From NCBI RefSeq assembly GCF_036426115.1, contig NC_088599.1, positions 1,736,001 through 1,800,000 of the forward strand: DNA of 64,000 nt, written 5' to 3'. The notes beneath the pieces were generated by a model. The model ran no database searches, was not told the origin of the DNA, and worked only from the letters and a program-made list of their open reading frames with translations. The stretch is from Kwoniella botswanensis. Its lineage: Eukaryota; Basidiomycota; Tremellomycetes; Tremellales; Cryptococcaceae. This document shows, in pieces, positions 44,658-55,706 of this stretch. Positions within the stretch are counted from its first letter, which is position 1. Each line of letters begins with the position of its first letter. The translations under genes were made by a program, and so were the position numbers.

Positions 44658-46245
44658 ATGGATCCCATGACTAGTATGATGATGATGGTAGGTGCTCGTT
44701 CCAACTCTGTTACTCTGTTACTGCGTTTCATATCCTCGGGTGTGGTAGTAGGAGGGGCGGTGCGTAATCTTGTTGGAAGTGGTAAAGTAATGTTCTAAAG
44801 ACGCGTCGAGGGATACGAGTATTGTGATCACTTGATCACTCATTATTTTATTACAGAGAGTTCTGTTCACTTCTTCCCTCTTCTCCATCTTCATCTCTAT
44901 CACTATATATAGTCTTTGACGGCATAATCGCCCCTCTTGTCGCCGGTCCTACCTCCTACTACTCCTTTGTCGTCTTTATCCTAATCGTCGAAATGAATTC
45001 ATACTCAAAAGTCCGAACCAAAGCTGATATCAGAGAATACTCTATTAAAAAACACTTGGCGGATCATTATAATTATATCGCTCATGGACCTCCTTCTCAC
45101 ACTCACGATCCATATACGATCCCATATATCGCCGTGCGATCGCAGAATGGGGGAATGGGTATGGGAGGAATGGGAATGGGAATGATGAACCCTATGATGG
45201 TGAGTGTACTCGAAGGGTGACAAGAGAATGTTAATATTGGCGATGGGTGGGATGTAGGGTGGAATGGGTGGGATGGGTATGATGAATCCCATGATGGTAA
45301 GTAAATCATTTTTTCCACAACGTCAGAATGGTAGATATTTAGACGCTGATTGATGGTTGGGTTGGGTGGAATGAATGTAGGGAGGAATGGGAATGGGCGG
45401 GATGGGTATGATGGACCCTATGATGATGGTGAGATGATTTATTCATCAAATTCTCTACTACCCTACATCCTGCTCGAGACGTAATTTCGATACAATATCC
45501 TATTATCAATGCTCACCACTGTTGTGTATTTCGATACAGGGCGGAATGGGTATGGGAGGTATGGGAATGGGCGGAATGGGAATGATGAACCCTATGGTTC
45601 GCTTTGTCCTGCTAACCTGATCTGATCTTGTCGTTCCGGATACCATACCATACACAAGTGTTTCTATTCTTGTAGATATAAGCTGACTCTCATGATTTTA
45701 CCCACAGATGGGTGGTATGGGCATGATGAACCCCATGATGATGGGAGGTATGGGTAGTTATGTTAGTCTCGGACATTCGACCCTCTCTTTTTCCCCTTCT
45801 GATGTCACTCAGCTGATCAGATTATATGACACAGGGCATGTTAGGCGGTGGACTTGGCTCAGGAGCATACGGAGTTGGTATCCCTTCCCCTTTCCCTTAC
45901 ACTTCATCTACCTGGTTCTCACCTTGGATTCAACAGCTGATGTATCGTACTCCTTGGTATACCTAGATGCCAAGGTATCCACCAGGCGGGTAAGCGTTGT
46001 CTCGTTTGTCTGTTTCGATATCATCGTCCGTCCGTTCGATCCGATCAATACTTCGCGCTTCCTCACTCCCCACTTAATTCGAGCTCATGGAGTCACAACC
46101 TCTGACAATCGTTTGATATACACATCACAGTCTCTTCGGCGATTATGGGATGGGGATGGGAGCGATGCCAGGCGGGATGATGGGAGGTATGGGAACTGGA
46201 ATGGGTGGATATGGTATGGGCATGGGTATGCCATGGGGATACTGA
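44658..46245 (+). CDS. Gly/Met-repeat protein made of duplicated mini exons
   Basis: Exon 1 (44658-44687) codes MDPMTSMMMM. It joins 45146-45199 (NGGMGMGGMGMGMMNPMM), 45258-45296 (GGMGGMGMMNPMM), 45381-45428 (GGMGMGGMGMMDPMMM), 45540-45596 (GGMGMGGMGMGGMGMMNPM), 45708-45761 (MGGMGMMNPMMMGGMGSY), 45835-45873 (GMLGGGLGSGAYG), 45967-45989 (MPRYPPGG) and 46131-46245 (LFGDYGMGMGAMP...MPWGY). All but the last junction are phase 0 and each repeat fits one exon, so exons can be gained or lost in frame. No known domain; composition resembles low-complexity, condensate-prone proteins. A second start at ATG 44993 (MNSYSKVRTKADIREY) reads in frame into exon 2 without splicing. Function unknown. Confidence 0.72.
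44904..44912 (+). promoter_or_regulatory. TATA-like box inside intron 1 of the Gly/Met-rich gene
   Basis: TATATATAG about 85 nt before ATG 44993, followed by a pyrimidine-rich leader. Fits an internal promoter for the alternative N-terminus. Confidence 0.5.
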
Positions 46246-46665
46246 GGGAATGGGATAACATAGTCGAGAATCTTCTCGAGGAAAAAACAGACAGGAAATC
46301 CAATTATACGCAATTGAAATAAGCATGAACTGCGATGTATCTCGTATCTTGAAGTGTCGGATCTCTTTTATCTTATCTCTCAGAGCGAGTGATCATCAAC
46401 CACCAGTATCGGAAGATGCATTTAATCCACGTCATTTTCGTGTCTTACGTAAATCCCACCAATCGGTTAGCTCAGCATATGCAAGACACAAGGACACACC
46501 CAATGTTGATGATAGGTTGATCCTATACTGTCTCTCTTCGCTTCATCACATATCCATTACAATCTTAATCTTTACATCATCTAGGAGAAACCTCTGAGAT
46601 CGCAGAAACGCCCACCTTGGACCTGACCGTCTATTTGACCCAGCTCAGCGAGTCATTCAACCACC
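46246..46665. other. Intergenic, nothing recognised
   Basis: 3' side of the Gly/Met-rich gene and promoter of the ING gene. Confidence 0.4.
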
Positions 46666-48556
46666 ATGCCCCCTAAAATGCCGGTCATCGCGCCGCCTTC
46701 CCCCTCACCCCCTCCACCTACTGCAAACGACGCTCAGGATATATTGATCATTCAAGATATCATGGATACCCTCGATCAGATCCCACCGGAGCTGACTAGG
46801 GTTTATAGTGATTTGAATGAACTGGGTGCTGTACTTTACTGTGAGTAGACATTCTCCTTTGTACACAAAGGTTCTTCCCAAGATCAGTCCGCTATCACAC
46901 CTGGTTTTCCATGACACGAGCCAGACCCAGCTGACTGATGCATCCACTTTAGCAACCCTTCTTAGTCTCGAGAAAAAGCTATATACACTCATCAACTGGA
47001 TTCAAGATCCCGATATCAAACCGGAACAACGGTTTGAGCTATTACAGGAAATAGCGGAAGAAGCGGCTAGGTACAAATTAGGTGGAGATGATAAGATCAG
47101 AGTAGCCGGTGGAGCATGCGATGGGGTGAGCTCAGATCTTTTCACCTATGATACTGCGTCGCCGAACACAACTGATAATAATGTGTATATGCATTGGGAT
47201 CGTTTCTCTCAGATAATGGCTCATCAAAAACACTTGTCAAACCTACTTGCTGCCTCCACTTTACTCAACCCTTCACCCGCATCACCATACACCCAAACAC
47301 TTACTTTGCCATTCGCTCAACCCGTTGTCAACTCCCGACGACTACAGCGAGCTGCCAATTCTCCTTTCAGAGGTTCAGGGAAAGATGCAGGTCCGTCCAA
47401 TGAGGGTCGGATCGGTGATACACCAACCAAGAAGAAGAAAGGGAGAGTACATCAATTAGGTAATAAAGACGATGATGAGACGTCTAGTGTGGGTGGGGAT
47501 AAGGAGAAGAAGAAACCTGCCAAGAAGAGGAAACCGTATGTTCTCATTCTCCTTCCTGCACCTCGTCTAATTGGAGATAGAAGTGATTTGCGCTAATCAT
47601 TAAAGCATACATCTCAGTGTCAATCGAGCTCAATCACCTACAGATTCGGTAGCATCCACCTCAGCATTTACCGGTAAACCCTCAGAGCCTCGTACAGCAC
47701 GTCAACTCGCCGCTGCAGCCAGTCGAGCAAGGAAAGCAGAACAGGATGATGGGTCGGATGACGATTCGCGTGATGAGCATATACCCTCTTCTAGAAAAGG
47801 CGGAGTGGGCATGCATATCACTCAATCGAGCGATTCATTGATGGAAAGGAAGGACGGGGGATTAGGGCTGGATATGGGAAGTGGAAGTAAGAGTGGAAAT
47901 GCTACTCCTAGCAATAACAATAGTGGGAATGGTAATAGGGGAGGAAGTAAAACGAAAGTGTTAGCTGGAGTTAAAAGATCCCATGATGAACAGGATGATA
48001 GTGATGATGCCCTTGATGAGGAATACAATCAACAACCTAACTCTCTATCCCGAGTATCATCCGGGCTCAAATCGAATACTTCTGGAGGAGGGGCCAAGAA
48101 GAAGACTTCGACAAATATCAGTAATGGCAATATTCCCAATTACGATGCTCCCGGCATAGACGATCATGATAATATCGTTGTGAATGACGAAGTTGATTCT
48201 AGAACTTACTGTACTTGCGGACAAGTCAGTTATGGAGAGATGATTGGATGTGATGACGATGATTGTGAAATTGAATGGGTGAGTTTATGTTTAGGTTGTA
48301 ATCCTGCCTTTTTCATGCCTACTTCTCCTTCTCTGCATCACGTCCATGTTGTTATAACGAAATCTACCGATTCCTCGTTTGTCTCTTTCGCTCTCGGACC
48401 GATCAATACTAATCACATTTGGCAATATAGTACCATCTTGCCTGTCTCAACCTCGACAAGACCCCTGAAGGTAATTGGATTTGCCCTCGATGCGTGGAAA
48501 GGAGAAAGAGGCAACCTAAAGGTAAAAAAGCATCGAAGGCTAAGAAGTCCAAATAA
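46666..48556 (+). CDS. ING-family protein with PHD finger (Yng2/Png-like)
   Basis: ING proteins are chromatin readers in histone acetyltransferase (NuA4/NuA3) or deacetylase (Rpd3) complexes; the PHD finger binds H3K4me3. The N-terminal ING helices: DIMDTLDQIPPELTRVYSDL, TLLSLEKKLYTLINWIQDPD, RFELLQEIAEEAARYKLGGD. The middle is basic and Ser-rich. The PHD finger spans the last intron: YCTCGQVSYGEMIGCDDDDC, EIEW|YHLACLNLDKTPEGNWICPR, C, with the C4-H-C3 ligands complete. It ends in a Lys-rich tail (KGKKASKAKKSK). Exon 1 ends 46840; others start 46953, 47639 and near 48430. The stretch 47128-47213 has GTGAGC, CTGAT and CTCAG and is a multiple-of-three candidate intron, though it is also open. 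Confidence 0.92.
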
Positions 48557-48905
48557 GCAAATCATCGGATCAAATATTGTGTATTTTGGTCTTCTCATGG
48601 AAACCTTCCCCTTGGGTATCTATTGTATTGTATGTACTCCATGTTTAGATTTGAGAATGGTGAAATCGTACTCTTACATGTATAGCGTAATTCTATCACG
48701 CACTATCTCTTGGGGGAAACGCTTTTGAGCATTCATTATCCAGTGTTACAGTAGTACTCATTTCGGTACACTCTGTTCACTAACCTTCTTTCGAACTGGA
48801 AAGGAACCATGGAGCAAACATGCTTGCCTTGCGTCTTTATTACTCTCAACCCTTTTGTAGCGATTCCATCAATTCTCAGTCAAAGCAGTCAACGATATAC
48901 TCAAT
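48557..48905. other. Intergenic, nothing recognised
   Basis: 3' side of the ING gene; no further signal. Confidence 0.4.
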
Positions 48906-49717
48906 ATGTCAGTATATCCAAACAGCTCTATCGTCCAAGAAAGTGAGAGGGAATATCACCCTTATCATCAGTATGGAGACGTATTGTTCGTTTCGAATGA
49001 AAGTCTATATTTCAAAACGGATGGAAGGAGACTTGCAAAAGAAAGGTGAGCATGCTGTTCGTTTGTGACCTGTCAACAATATTTGAGGGATGACGGACGA
49101 TCCATATAATACGGTGTTCCGAGACATGTTACAAGTTCCGCAGGCTGGGGTGAAGTCGAATGAAAAGGCAATCTCATTAGACGTGACTTCCAGAGTGTTA
49201 GACATCTTTTTAACTCATGTCTCACCGAACCATTTCATGCTCGCTACGACATTCGAGGAGACTCACGTGCTGCTCAGTCTATGCGACAAGTTTGATTGTT
49301 CCGAACGACTAATTGATCTGTTGAAAGGCAGATTGATGGATCAACCTAAGACGATCCCTTGGAGGGCACTTGTCATCGCTTCCCATAGGGATGATCGTAA
49401 ATTAGGAGCAAAAGCTTTAAGATCGATGGAAAGGGATACCTTCCTGAGAGGTGAGGGCAATGATATTTACTATTCATCGAACCTGAAGGACAGTTTGAAT
49501 AGATTAAGACCCCGATTGGAGAGGTAAGATATGGGATTTAGTACTGGAGGACAACACCACGAACGCGACTGTTACAAGGATGGTACCTCGCAAGTGGAAG
49601 AACAGAAGGAGAATTTGGCATACCGATTCTCATGCTGAAGTCACAAAGGAGAGAGTGTCGCCATTTAGAGATGATTGGAATGATTTTGCGAATAGGTTTC
49701 AGCAAGATGATTGGTGA
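48906..49717 (+). pseudogene. BTB-like copy 14, frameshifted
   Basis: Exon 1 from ATG 48906: MSVYPNSSIVQESERE, then YHPYHQYGDVLFVSNESLYF and KTDGRRLAKER, donor GTGAGC at 49046, phase 2. The only near acceptor (TTTGAG, 49087) gives the wrong phase for exon 2, which reads YNTVFRDMLQVPQAG, ISLDVTSRVLDIFLTHVSPN, HVLLSLCDKFDCSERLIDLL, IPWRALVIASHRDDRKLGAK, SLNRLRP. There an extra C in a CCCC run (about 49513) shifts the frame; DWRGKIWDLVLEDN to DDWNDFANRFQQDDW follows in the next frame. So one frameshift and a doubtful splice. Confidence 0.7.
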
Positions 49718-50124
49718 ATGCCTGTTTTTGTATTTGTGGTGATGCTTCTTAAATTAATGCTACGCGATGGGGTGACTTGGAATCGATGGAGCTCCCTAGC
49801 TCCCTGATTTGCTTTGCGAAGTCCTTCATCCCAGTCATATGAGATGCGTGTGTGTATGACAGAGAGGAATGAAGCATACGATTATGCAAATCAAGGAGCA
49901 AACAATCATTCTTTCGCAGATATCAGTAAGTCATGGGTGAACCCCACGCGATATGGCAGTCTCGCGTGATTCCTGCTGTATCGTGTGCCTTTGGGTCCCC
50001 CATGTTTGTTGTTGTGGTTCCTTTCCTTCGTTTCGGTAACTGTCCTTTGTGACTAACTTAGCACTAATCAATTCCTTGGCATGGTGATCATCCATCAACC
50101 ACATTCCTACCTTGTCAATCCGAT
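49718..50124. other. Intergenic, nothing recognised
   Basis: About 0.4 kb between BTB-like copy 14 and the glycosyltransferase gene. Confidence 0.4.
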
Positions 50125-51741
50125 ATGACAATTCACTCTGTACTATACGGATGGCAGCGGAAATACCTACCTCAGCACACTTTGACAGTCCGACAAAGAT
50201 CCATTAGACCCTTATCGAAACCTCAACTTCGTCGTCTGATTTACTTTTGCTTAACACTTCTGGTGTTATACTGTCTTGCCTGGCAGATACCTTCAAGATA
50301 TCGTAAATATGCTCGACGGCAAGATGAATGGGTAGATTATGCTTTCAGCTCGCCTAGGAAAGCACAGGTGTTCATGCCTATTGGAATACAACGAGCGTAC
50401 AAGAATAAAGATTTCTGTAGATCACTTTGGTCAGCTGTAGTGAATGGGTATAGGGTAACGCTGTACAATTGGAACGTAGATGCGGAAGATGAATTTGATA
50501 CTCATAAACCAAAAGTGACCAGTGAGTACAGTGTGTGACTTTCTATCTGTTCACCCTTCATATCTTGCGTTTCTCGTAATTGTGCGTTATGCTTATTGCT
50601 TATCATGGTTAAACAGGTCTATCATCCATACTATCCTCCAGTCGACTCTTACAATCTCTCGGTATATTCCCTCAAGATCTCGTACTTCTCGTAGATGCTA
50701 TAGATGTGATACTGCAATTATCACCTTCTGTCCTGATATCGCGATATAGTTTAATTCCGGAAGGGCAGCAGGGGAAACCAATAACGGCTGGAAGCTTCAA
50801 TTGTTATCCTAATGAAGCCAATTCGGTGAGTGGTCACGTCACTATCACAATGTCTGAAAACAACTTGTCAACACCCCGCTTGTTGAAACATGGGTCATAA
50901 AAAGAGCTTATTGATGATTCCAATACTTCAGTCCGCTTGTCTGGATATCCCCTCTAGTCCAATGCCGATTGACCTGTTCTATTCTGACAGAGACATATTG
51001 AGAGATTCTCAGTAGGTCATCTTTCCCTTGCAGGAGAATGTGATTGTTAGAGGTAACTGAACACAAGCCCAACAGATCTCGACTGCCTATACATGCAAAT
51101 AGCGGTCTGGTGTTAGGAAGTGTGCCCGAGATGAGATCGTTATTCGGGAAACTCAATGACACGCTGACAGGAGGAGAATACCCATATCAGCCAGATCAAG
51201 GTAAGTCCAACGTTCAAACTCTCCTCAAAGGCTCAAGCCTACAGATTCATCTCCCCCTGTCTGCTTTTACGTTATGTGAGAATATGATTTCTGACCGTCA
51301 GTTTCCCAAGCAGGTGTCTTCAATATTCATCTTTCAAAGGGTGATCTCAAAGTCGACAATACACTCTCAATGTTTTGGTGTGCCGAACACCTCACCAATT
51401 CACTCACTCTTCTCTCTTCCACAGATGCAAAAACAGTTGGAAATATGATTTCATCTTGGGACAAGTTCCAGTATCCATTCACCATTTCACCCTCGGACTT
51501 ACCCACTTCTCGACTAGTAGCGAAAGATAAACGTACGAGCAATATACCTGTCGCACTGCATTTCAATGGGATAGGGGCGAAACCCGGATATAAGGAGATA
51601 TGGGAAAAGATGTGGCCCTCGATAGGTAGTGAGGAACATAGGACTATATGGGAAGAGGAAAAAGTTAGGATTGTAGTGGATGATAAGGTTGAAAAGAAGT
51701 CGGTCAGAGATTTGTGCGGTTCACAATTGGGATATATATGA
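50125..51741 (+). CDS. Type II membrane glycosyltransferase-like protein (PLOD/GT25-like)
   Basis: The start MTIHSVLYGWQRKYLP is followed by one membrane span, RLIYFCLTLLVLYCLAW, at about residues 37-55, typical of Golgi type II transferases. The luminal part reads QVFMPIGIQRAYKNKDFCRS, SLGIFPQDLVLLVDAIDVIL (D-x-x-D metal motif region), QLSPSVLISRYSL, PITAGSFNCYPNEANS, LPIHANSGLVLGSVPEMRSL, DQ...VFNIHLSKGDLKVDNTLS, MFWCAEH and PVALHFNGIGAKPGYKEIWE (H-x-N-G). These match the fungal glycosyltransferase family related to PLOD N-terminal domains. Four introns; the third, about 50831-51068, is long and needs the acceptor ACAAG. Substrate unknown; capsule or wall glycans are a guess. It sits among BTB-like copies but is not related to them. 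Confidence 0.78.
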
Positions 51742-52102
51742 GAATTGGGGAAATTGGATTAGATATAACGGTATGGTGTATGTGATTATTCGGGATCTAT
51801 GGAATTCATGGGATTTGGCAACTCAACTTGTGAGCTGAAAGCACATGGTGATTGAATTACATATACCGGTACCGAAGTGTCCGTGCGTTGAAGGTGAATT
51901 GATCATTGACAAATTGATACAACATCCTCTTTGATCCTTACTCCACCAACTCTTCTTCCTTCGCTCATACAGTCACTACTACCAGGCATAATTTTTGAAT
52001 TGAGATCACCTTACTAATCTTCCTGTTCACCTCGATCTATCTTGTAAATTTCTGTCCATTAATTCCCAGCCATCCTGAGACACTCAATACCCGAACCCCA
52101 TC
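51742..52102. other. Intergenic, nothing recognised
   Basis: Promoter side of BTB-like copy 15; pyrimidine-rich from about 51930. Confidence 0.4.
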
Positions 52103-52828
52103 ATGTCCATCCATCCTTATCATAACCTAGGAGATATCCAACTCCTTTCAGTAGACGGCACGATCCTTATGGCTGATTCCTGGCGTCTCGCCAGATCAAG
52201 GTGGGTTCACTGATTAACCAGGTGACCAAGCTTATACCATCATTCGAATTTTAGTACCTTCTTCGCTGGTTTGTTCGACCTCCCTCCACCCACCTCAACA
52301 CATACATCCTACCCCAAAAACCTACTAAGCTTGGTAGAACCTATCGAAGTAGAATTTTTCGCAGAAGTTATCGACCTCTTCTTGAACCTGATAAACGTAT
52401 CCAAGCCTTCAATTCCGTCCTCTGCTTTTCCACAGACTCTGGACCTCCTGGAACTCTGCGATAGATACGATGTTAATGAGAATATCCAAGGATTAGTTCG
52501 AGATAGACTACTTATGCAAACTGAAGATCGTCAATGGCAGCTCCTTATCTGGTCCGGTAAACGAAACGATATACACATGGCTCGAGAAGCCCTTCGACGA
52601 ATGTCTCCACATTCCTTCATAGCCAGAACGACATATGAGAGCTCAAGGGAAGGGGTGTTCGTACCTCTCTGGTATGCGTTGGGCAAGTTACCGCAATCTT
52701 GGCAATTGGAGATACTCCGTCTGGCTTTCATCCCTATCAATCTCAACAAGAGACCAGGGGTGAAGTCGTATCAGTTTGAGGTTACGGGCGATTGGGATTC
52801 GGTCTCGCAGAAATTCACTCCTAAATAG
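52103..52828 (+). CDS. BTB/POZ-like protein, copy 15 (intact, most compact)
   Basis: Exon 1 starts MSIHPYHNLGDIQLLSVDGT then ILMADSWRLARSR, so the hairpin begins almost at the Met. Phase-2 intron; exon 2 opens STFFAGLFDLPPPTSTH, then PIEVEFFAEVIDLFLNLINV, SKPSIPSSAFPQTLDLLELC, DRYDVNENIQGLVRDRLLMQ, RQWQLLIWSGKRNDIHMARE, ALRRMSPHSFI, LGKLPQSWQLEILRLAF and TGDWDSVSQKFTPK. About 220 residues. It shows every family motif and is the best reference copy for comparison. Confidence 0.78.
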
Positions 52829-52963
52829 TTATATCGAGGTAGGTAATCACTGATCGAGTATCTCAGATCGTTAGAGGTACCGAGTATGTATCTGTGATCC
52901 CTTGTTTGTGCGACACTTTCATGTATCCCACAGTTCTGCATCCAAATTAGTGTTTGAACTAGA

Positions 52964-53786
52964 ATGACCGAGACAATCGATCAGCATCCAAAATACCATC
53001 CCTCCTTCACCGATGGTGACGATCTCGTGATCGCAAACGATCACACTCACTTCGCGGCTCAGTGCGAGCGTCTTGCTGGTGGGAGGTGAGCTGCTGTCTC
53101 AGATAAAATTGGTGAAGACAGTATTGACAAAGACAATGTGCTGTAGTCAAGTCTTCAAGAACATGATTGACCTTCCTAAACCAGCATGTAGCGTGAATGG
53201 TGATAGTACTGCCCATTCTGAAGTCAGGAAGAAGGAAAATGTCATCGATACGGGTGTGAACTCCAACCTTGCTGGATACTTTCTCGCTTTCCTCGGTGCG
53301 GACATCCCCCTCTTCCCGCCCACCTCATTCGCCGATACTTGCAAGCTCATGCGTCCATGCGATCAGTTCGAAGCTTCGGATGAAAATGTAGATTTAATAC
53401 GTGACAGACTTATAAGCGAGAGCAAAGGTAACTTGTGGAAATTATTAGGATTCGCTTCCAAGATGGACGATAGAAAACTCGGCCCAATGGCTTTAAGGAA
53501 GATGAACCTCGAAAGCTTCCCTCATGGTAGAGAGCCGGAGAACAGTTGGGGGTCTGCCGCGTTTGTCACTCGGATGTCGGAACTTTCACCAGCGTGGCAA
53601 GGGAAGCTATACAGCTTAGCTCTCAAGGATGAAAAGGTCACCGTGAACCGACTGACATGGGTAGCCAGAGTTTCTAAGAAAGGTAGAGACTATACGACTA
53701 GAGATTGGGAGCCTACACAAGTCCCTGGGCTGACTTTTGTACACAGTTGGGAAAGGATCTGCAATGGTTTTGCTTCGCATAAGTGA
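52964..53786 (+). CDS. BTB/POZ-like protein, copy 16 (intact)
   Basis: Exon 1 starts MTETIDQHPKYHPSFTDGDD then LVIANDHTHFAAQCERLAGG R. Exon 2 opens SQVFKNMIDLPKPACSVN, then VIDTGVNSNLAGYFLAFLGA, FADTCKLMRPCDQFEASDEN, NLWKLLGFASKMDDRKLGPM, ALRKMNLESFPHG, MSELSPAWQGKLYSLALKDE and VHSWERICNGFASHK. It lies 135 nt after copy 15 in the same direction, a tandem pair. The usual F-x-P end is F-A-S-H-K. Confidence 0.75.
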
Positions 53787-54184
53787 GCACAGCACTCCGG
53801 CGTGGTGTACCTCTGTCCGAATTAGAATCGTTGCGCTGACCGTTCTTTCATTTATTTCAGCTGGTAGGCAGCTACAGTATTACAACATCTCATCCCTTTC
53901 ACTGAAATATGTCAAAGTAGGGCTGCACGTACATGGCAGTACGTAGAAGAAATACGTGAACATCAGTGTGAACGTGTAGTCGGAACGCATGTATGTAATG
54001 TTTCATAGTGAGGTGATCACATACATATAGCTCCTTTCACCTTGGCTCTCTGAGACCACTTAATTACAGCTTCCAAAGACATATCTACTGGAAGTCCCTC
54101 CAGTCTCAGCAAAAACATCGTTGTTGAAAAGTTCCTTTATCGGTCTAACAAGCAGTACTGTATTTACATAGGCGCAGTCCACAC
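53787..54184. other. Intergenic, nothing recognised
   Basis: Spacer between BTB-like copies 16 and 17. Confidence 0.4.
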
Positions 54185-55238
54185 ATGATGCCAGTCTCAT
54201 TTTCCAAAAATAGAATGCACGAACACTTCTGTGTAGGTGATATCTGGTTCAGATCGGAGGATAGCATCCTTTTCGGGATCTGTCAGCAACGCATAGCTCA
54301 AAAGAGGTCAGTCTACCCTGGAAAGTTGACTGTCAATGATGATGACTGATTTTGGACCACCTCAGTACGGTCATATCTGATATGCTAGAGCCTGCCCCTC
54401 TTCAGGGTGAGTCGACGTAGTATAGGCGGTGGAGTTAGAGCTGATTGAAGCTGAACGACGGACAACCGATATAGCGAGCCCGATAGATATTGAGCTATCC
54501 ACCGACCTGCTCGAAGTACTATTGGACTAAATCACGTCATTGCATCCAAAAGAGCTCAGGACAAACTTCGACAATACTAAAGCTCTTTTCCTCGCTTGCG
54601 AAAAATGGGGGATCGAACATTCCATCCTGGTGAAGTTCAGACAAAGGATGTATGATCTCAGCGTAGATAATCCATGGGACTTACTTGTCTGGGCGTCCGA
54701 GCGGAACGATAGACATATGGCTCGAGCAGCGTTGGAGAAGGTGACCCCTGAGACATTCGCTAGGGGTAGAAGGTAATATTGGGACAGATCCTCTTTCTGG
54801 ATGAGTTTGGCGATGTTACCCTCTTCCTCTTCGGAAGACACATACGAAGTCCTGAGACTATGTTATCGATACGACTTCAAGAAAGAATACACCGATAAAG
54901 TTCGACAGCGGATCTCGGAAGCCGCAGATGGGACCGAACAACTATGGGATGTCTTGGAAGTCGCATCAAGCCTTGATGATCGCTCTTTAGGAAAGATGGT
55001 GCTTTCTCAATTCGGTCGAATCAATTTTATGACATCGTACATTGACGGTATAGTCAGAGTCAACAGTGCTTGGAAAGGAAAGATTCTCGAATCGTGTGTT
55101 TCGCCTCCTGAGGAACTCAAAATCCAGGTTTACAACCTGAATGGTTTGCCGTTCGGAATACGAAAGTCATGGGGCTGGTTACTCAAAACTGGGGATTGGA
55201 AACGGCTTTTTGACGATTTCGACACAGATAATTGGTGA
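54185..55238 (+). pseudogene. BTB-like copy 17, fusion of two copies
   Basis: Exon 1: MMPVSFSKNRMHEHF, CVGDIWFRSEDSILFGICQQ, RIAQKR. Exon 2 opens STVISDMLEPAPLQG and is followed by a further intron (about 54408-54476). Then ASPIDIELSTDLLEVLLD, TAA, ITSLHPKELRTNFDNTKALF, NPWDLLVWASERNDRHMARA, ALEKVTPETFARGRR, TAA, YWDRSSFWMSLAMLPS. Here, where S-P-S-W-Q is expected, the text returns to an earlier family segment: SSSEDTYEVLRLCYRYDFKK, QLWDVLEVASSLDDRSLGKM, NSAWKGKILE, WKRLFDDFDTDNW. One frame runs through, with two stops. The middle module occurs twice, as unequal crossing-over between tandem copies would produce. Confidence 0.7.
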
Positions 55239-55706
55239 AAGATATAACAGGGATTCATTGTCACTGAAAATGGAATTGATCTTCATCAGTGAATTGCATG
55301 TCTCAATCCTTAATGTAAATGAAATTTCGATTTCGTGGTGATTTGGTTTATGACATATTTCCATGATTTCTGATACCGCACGGTCAACCTAAATAATGCA
55401 GCAGTTCCAGGCCCCTACTCCGCAAGAGTCTTACTCATAGCCTACCTCAAAGCTTAAAGGAAGCTTCATGCGGCTCATCAGACTCTTACCGAATGGATGG
55501 GGGTGGATACTGTAACAATATCAAGGTATCTTAGTAAAGTGGTTTGCGCTAGTGCCACTTTTAGACGTGAGTAAAATGTTCAAGCGTCATCACCAACTTT
55601 TTGAGCGAATTCAATGTCATTTTGGACACACATTCCACGCAAAACCGACGAGATTTGCTTTTACTTTCGATACACATATATATATACCATCTGTTGCATC
55701 AGAAAC
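55239..55706. other. Intergenic, nothing recognised
   Basis: Promoter side of TMA20. A (TA)-rich string at 55675-55686 may be its TATA element. Confidence 0.4.
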
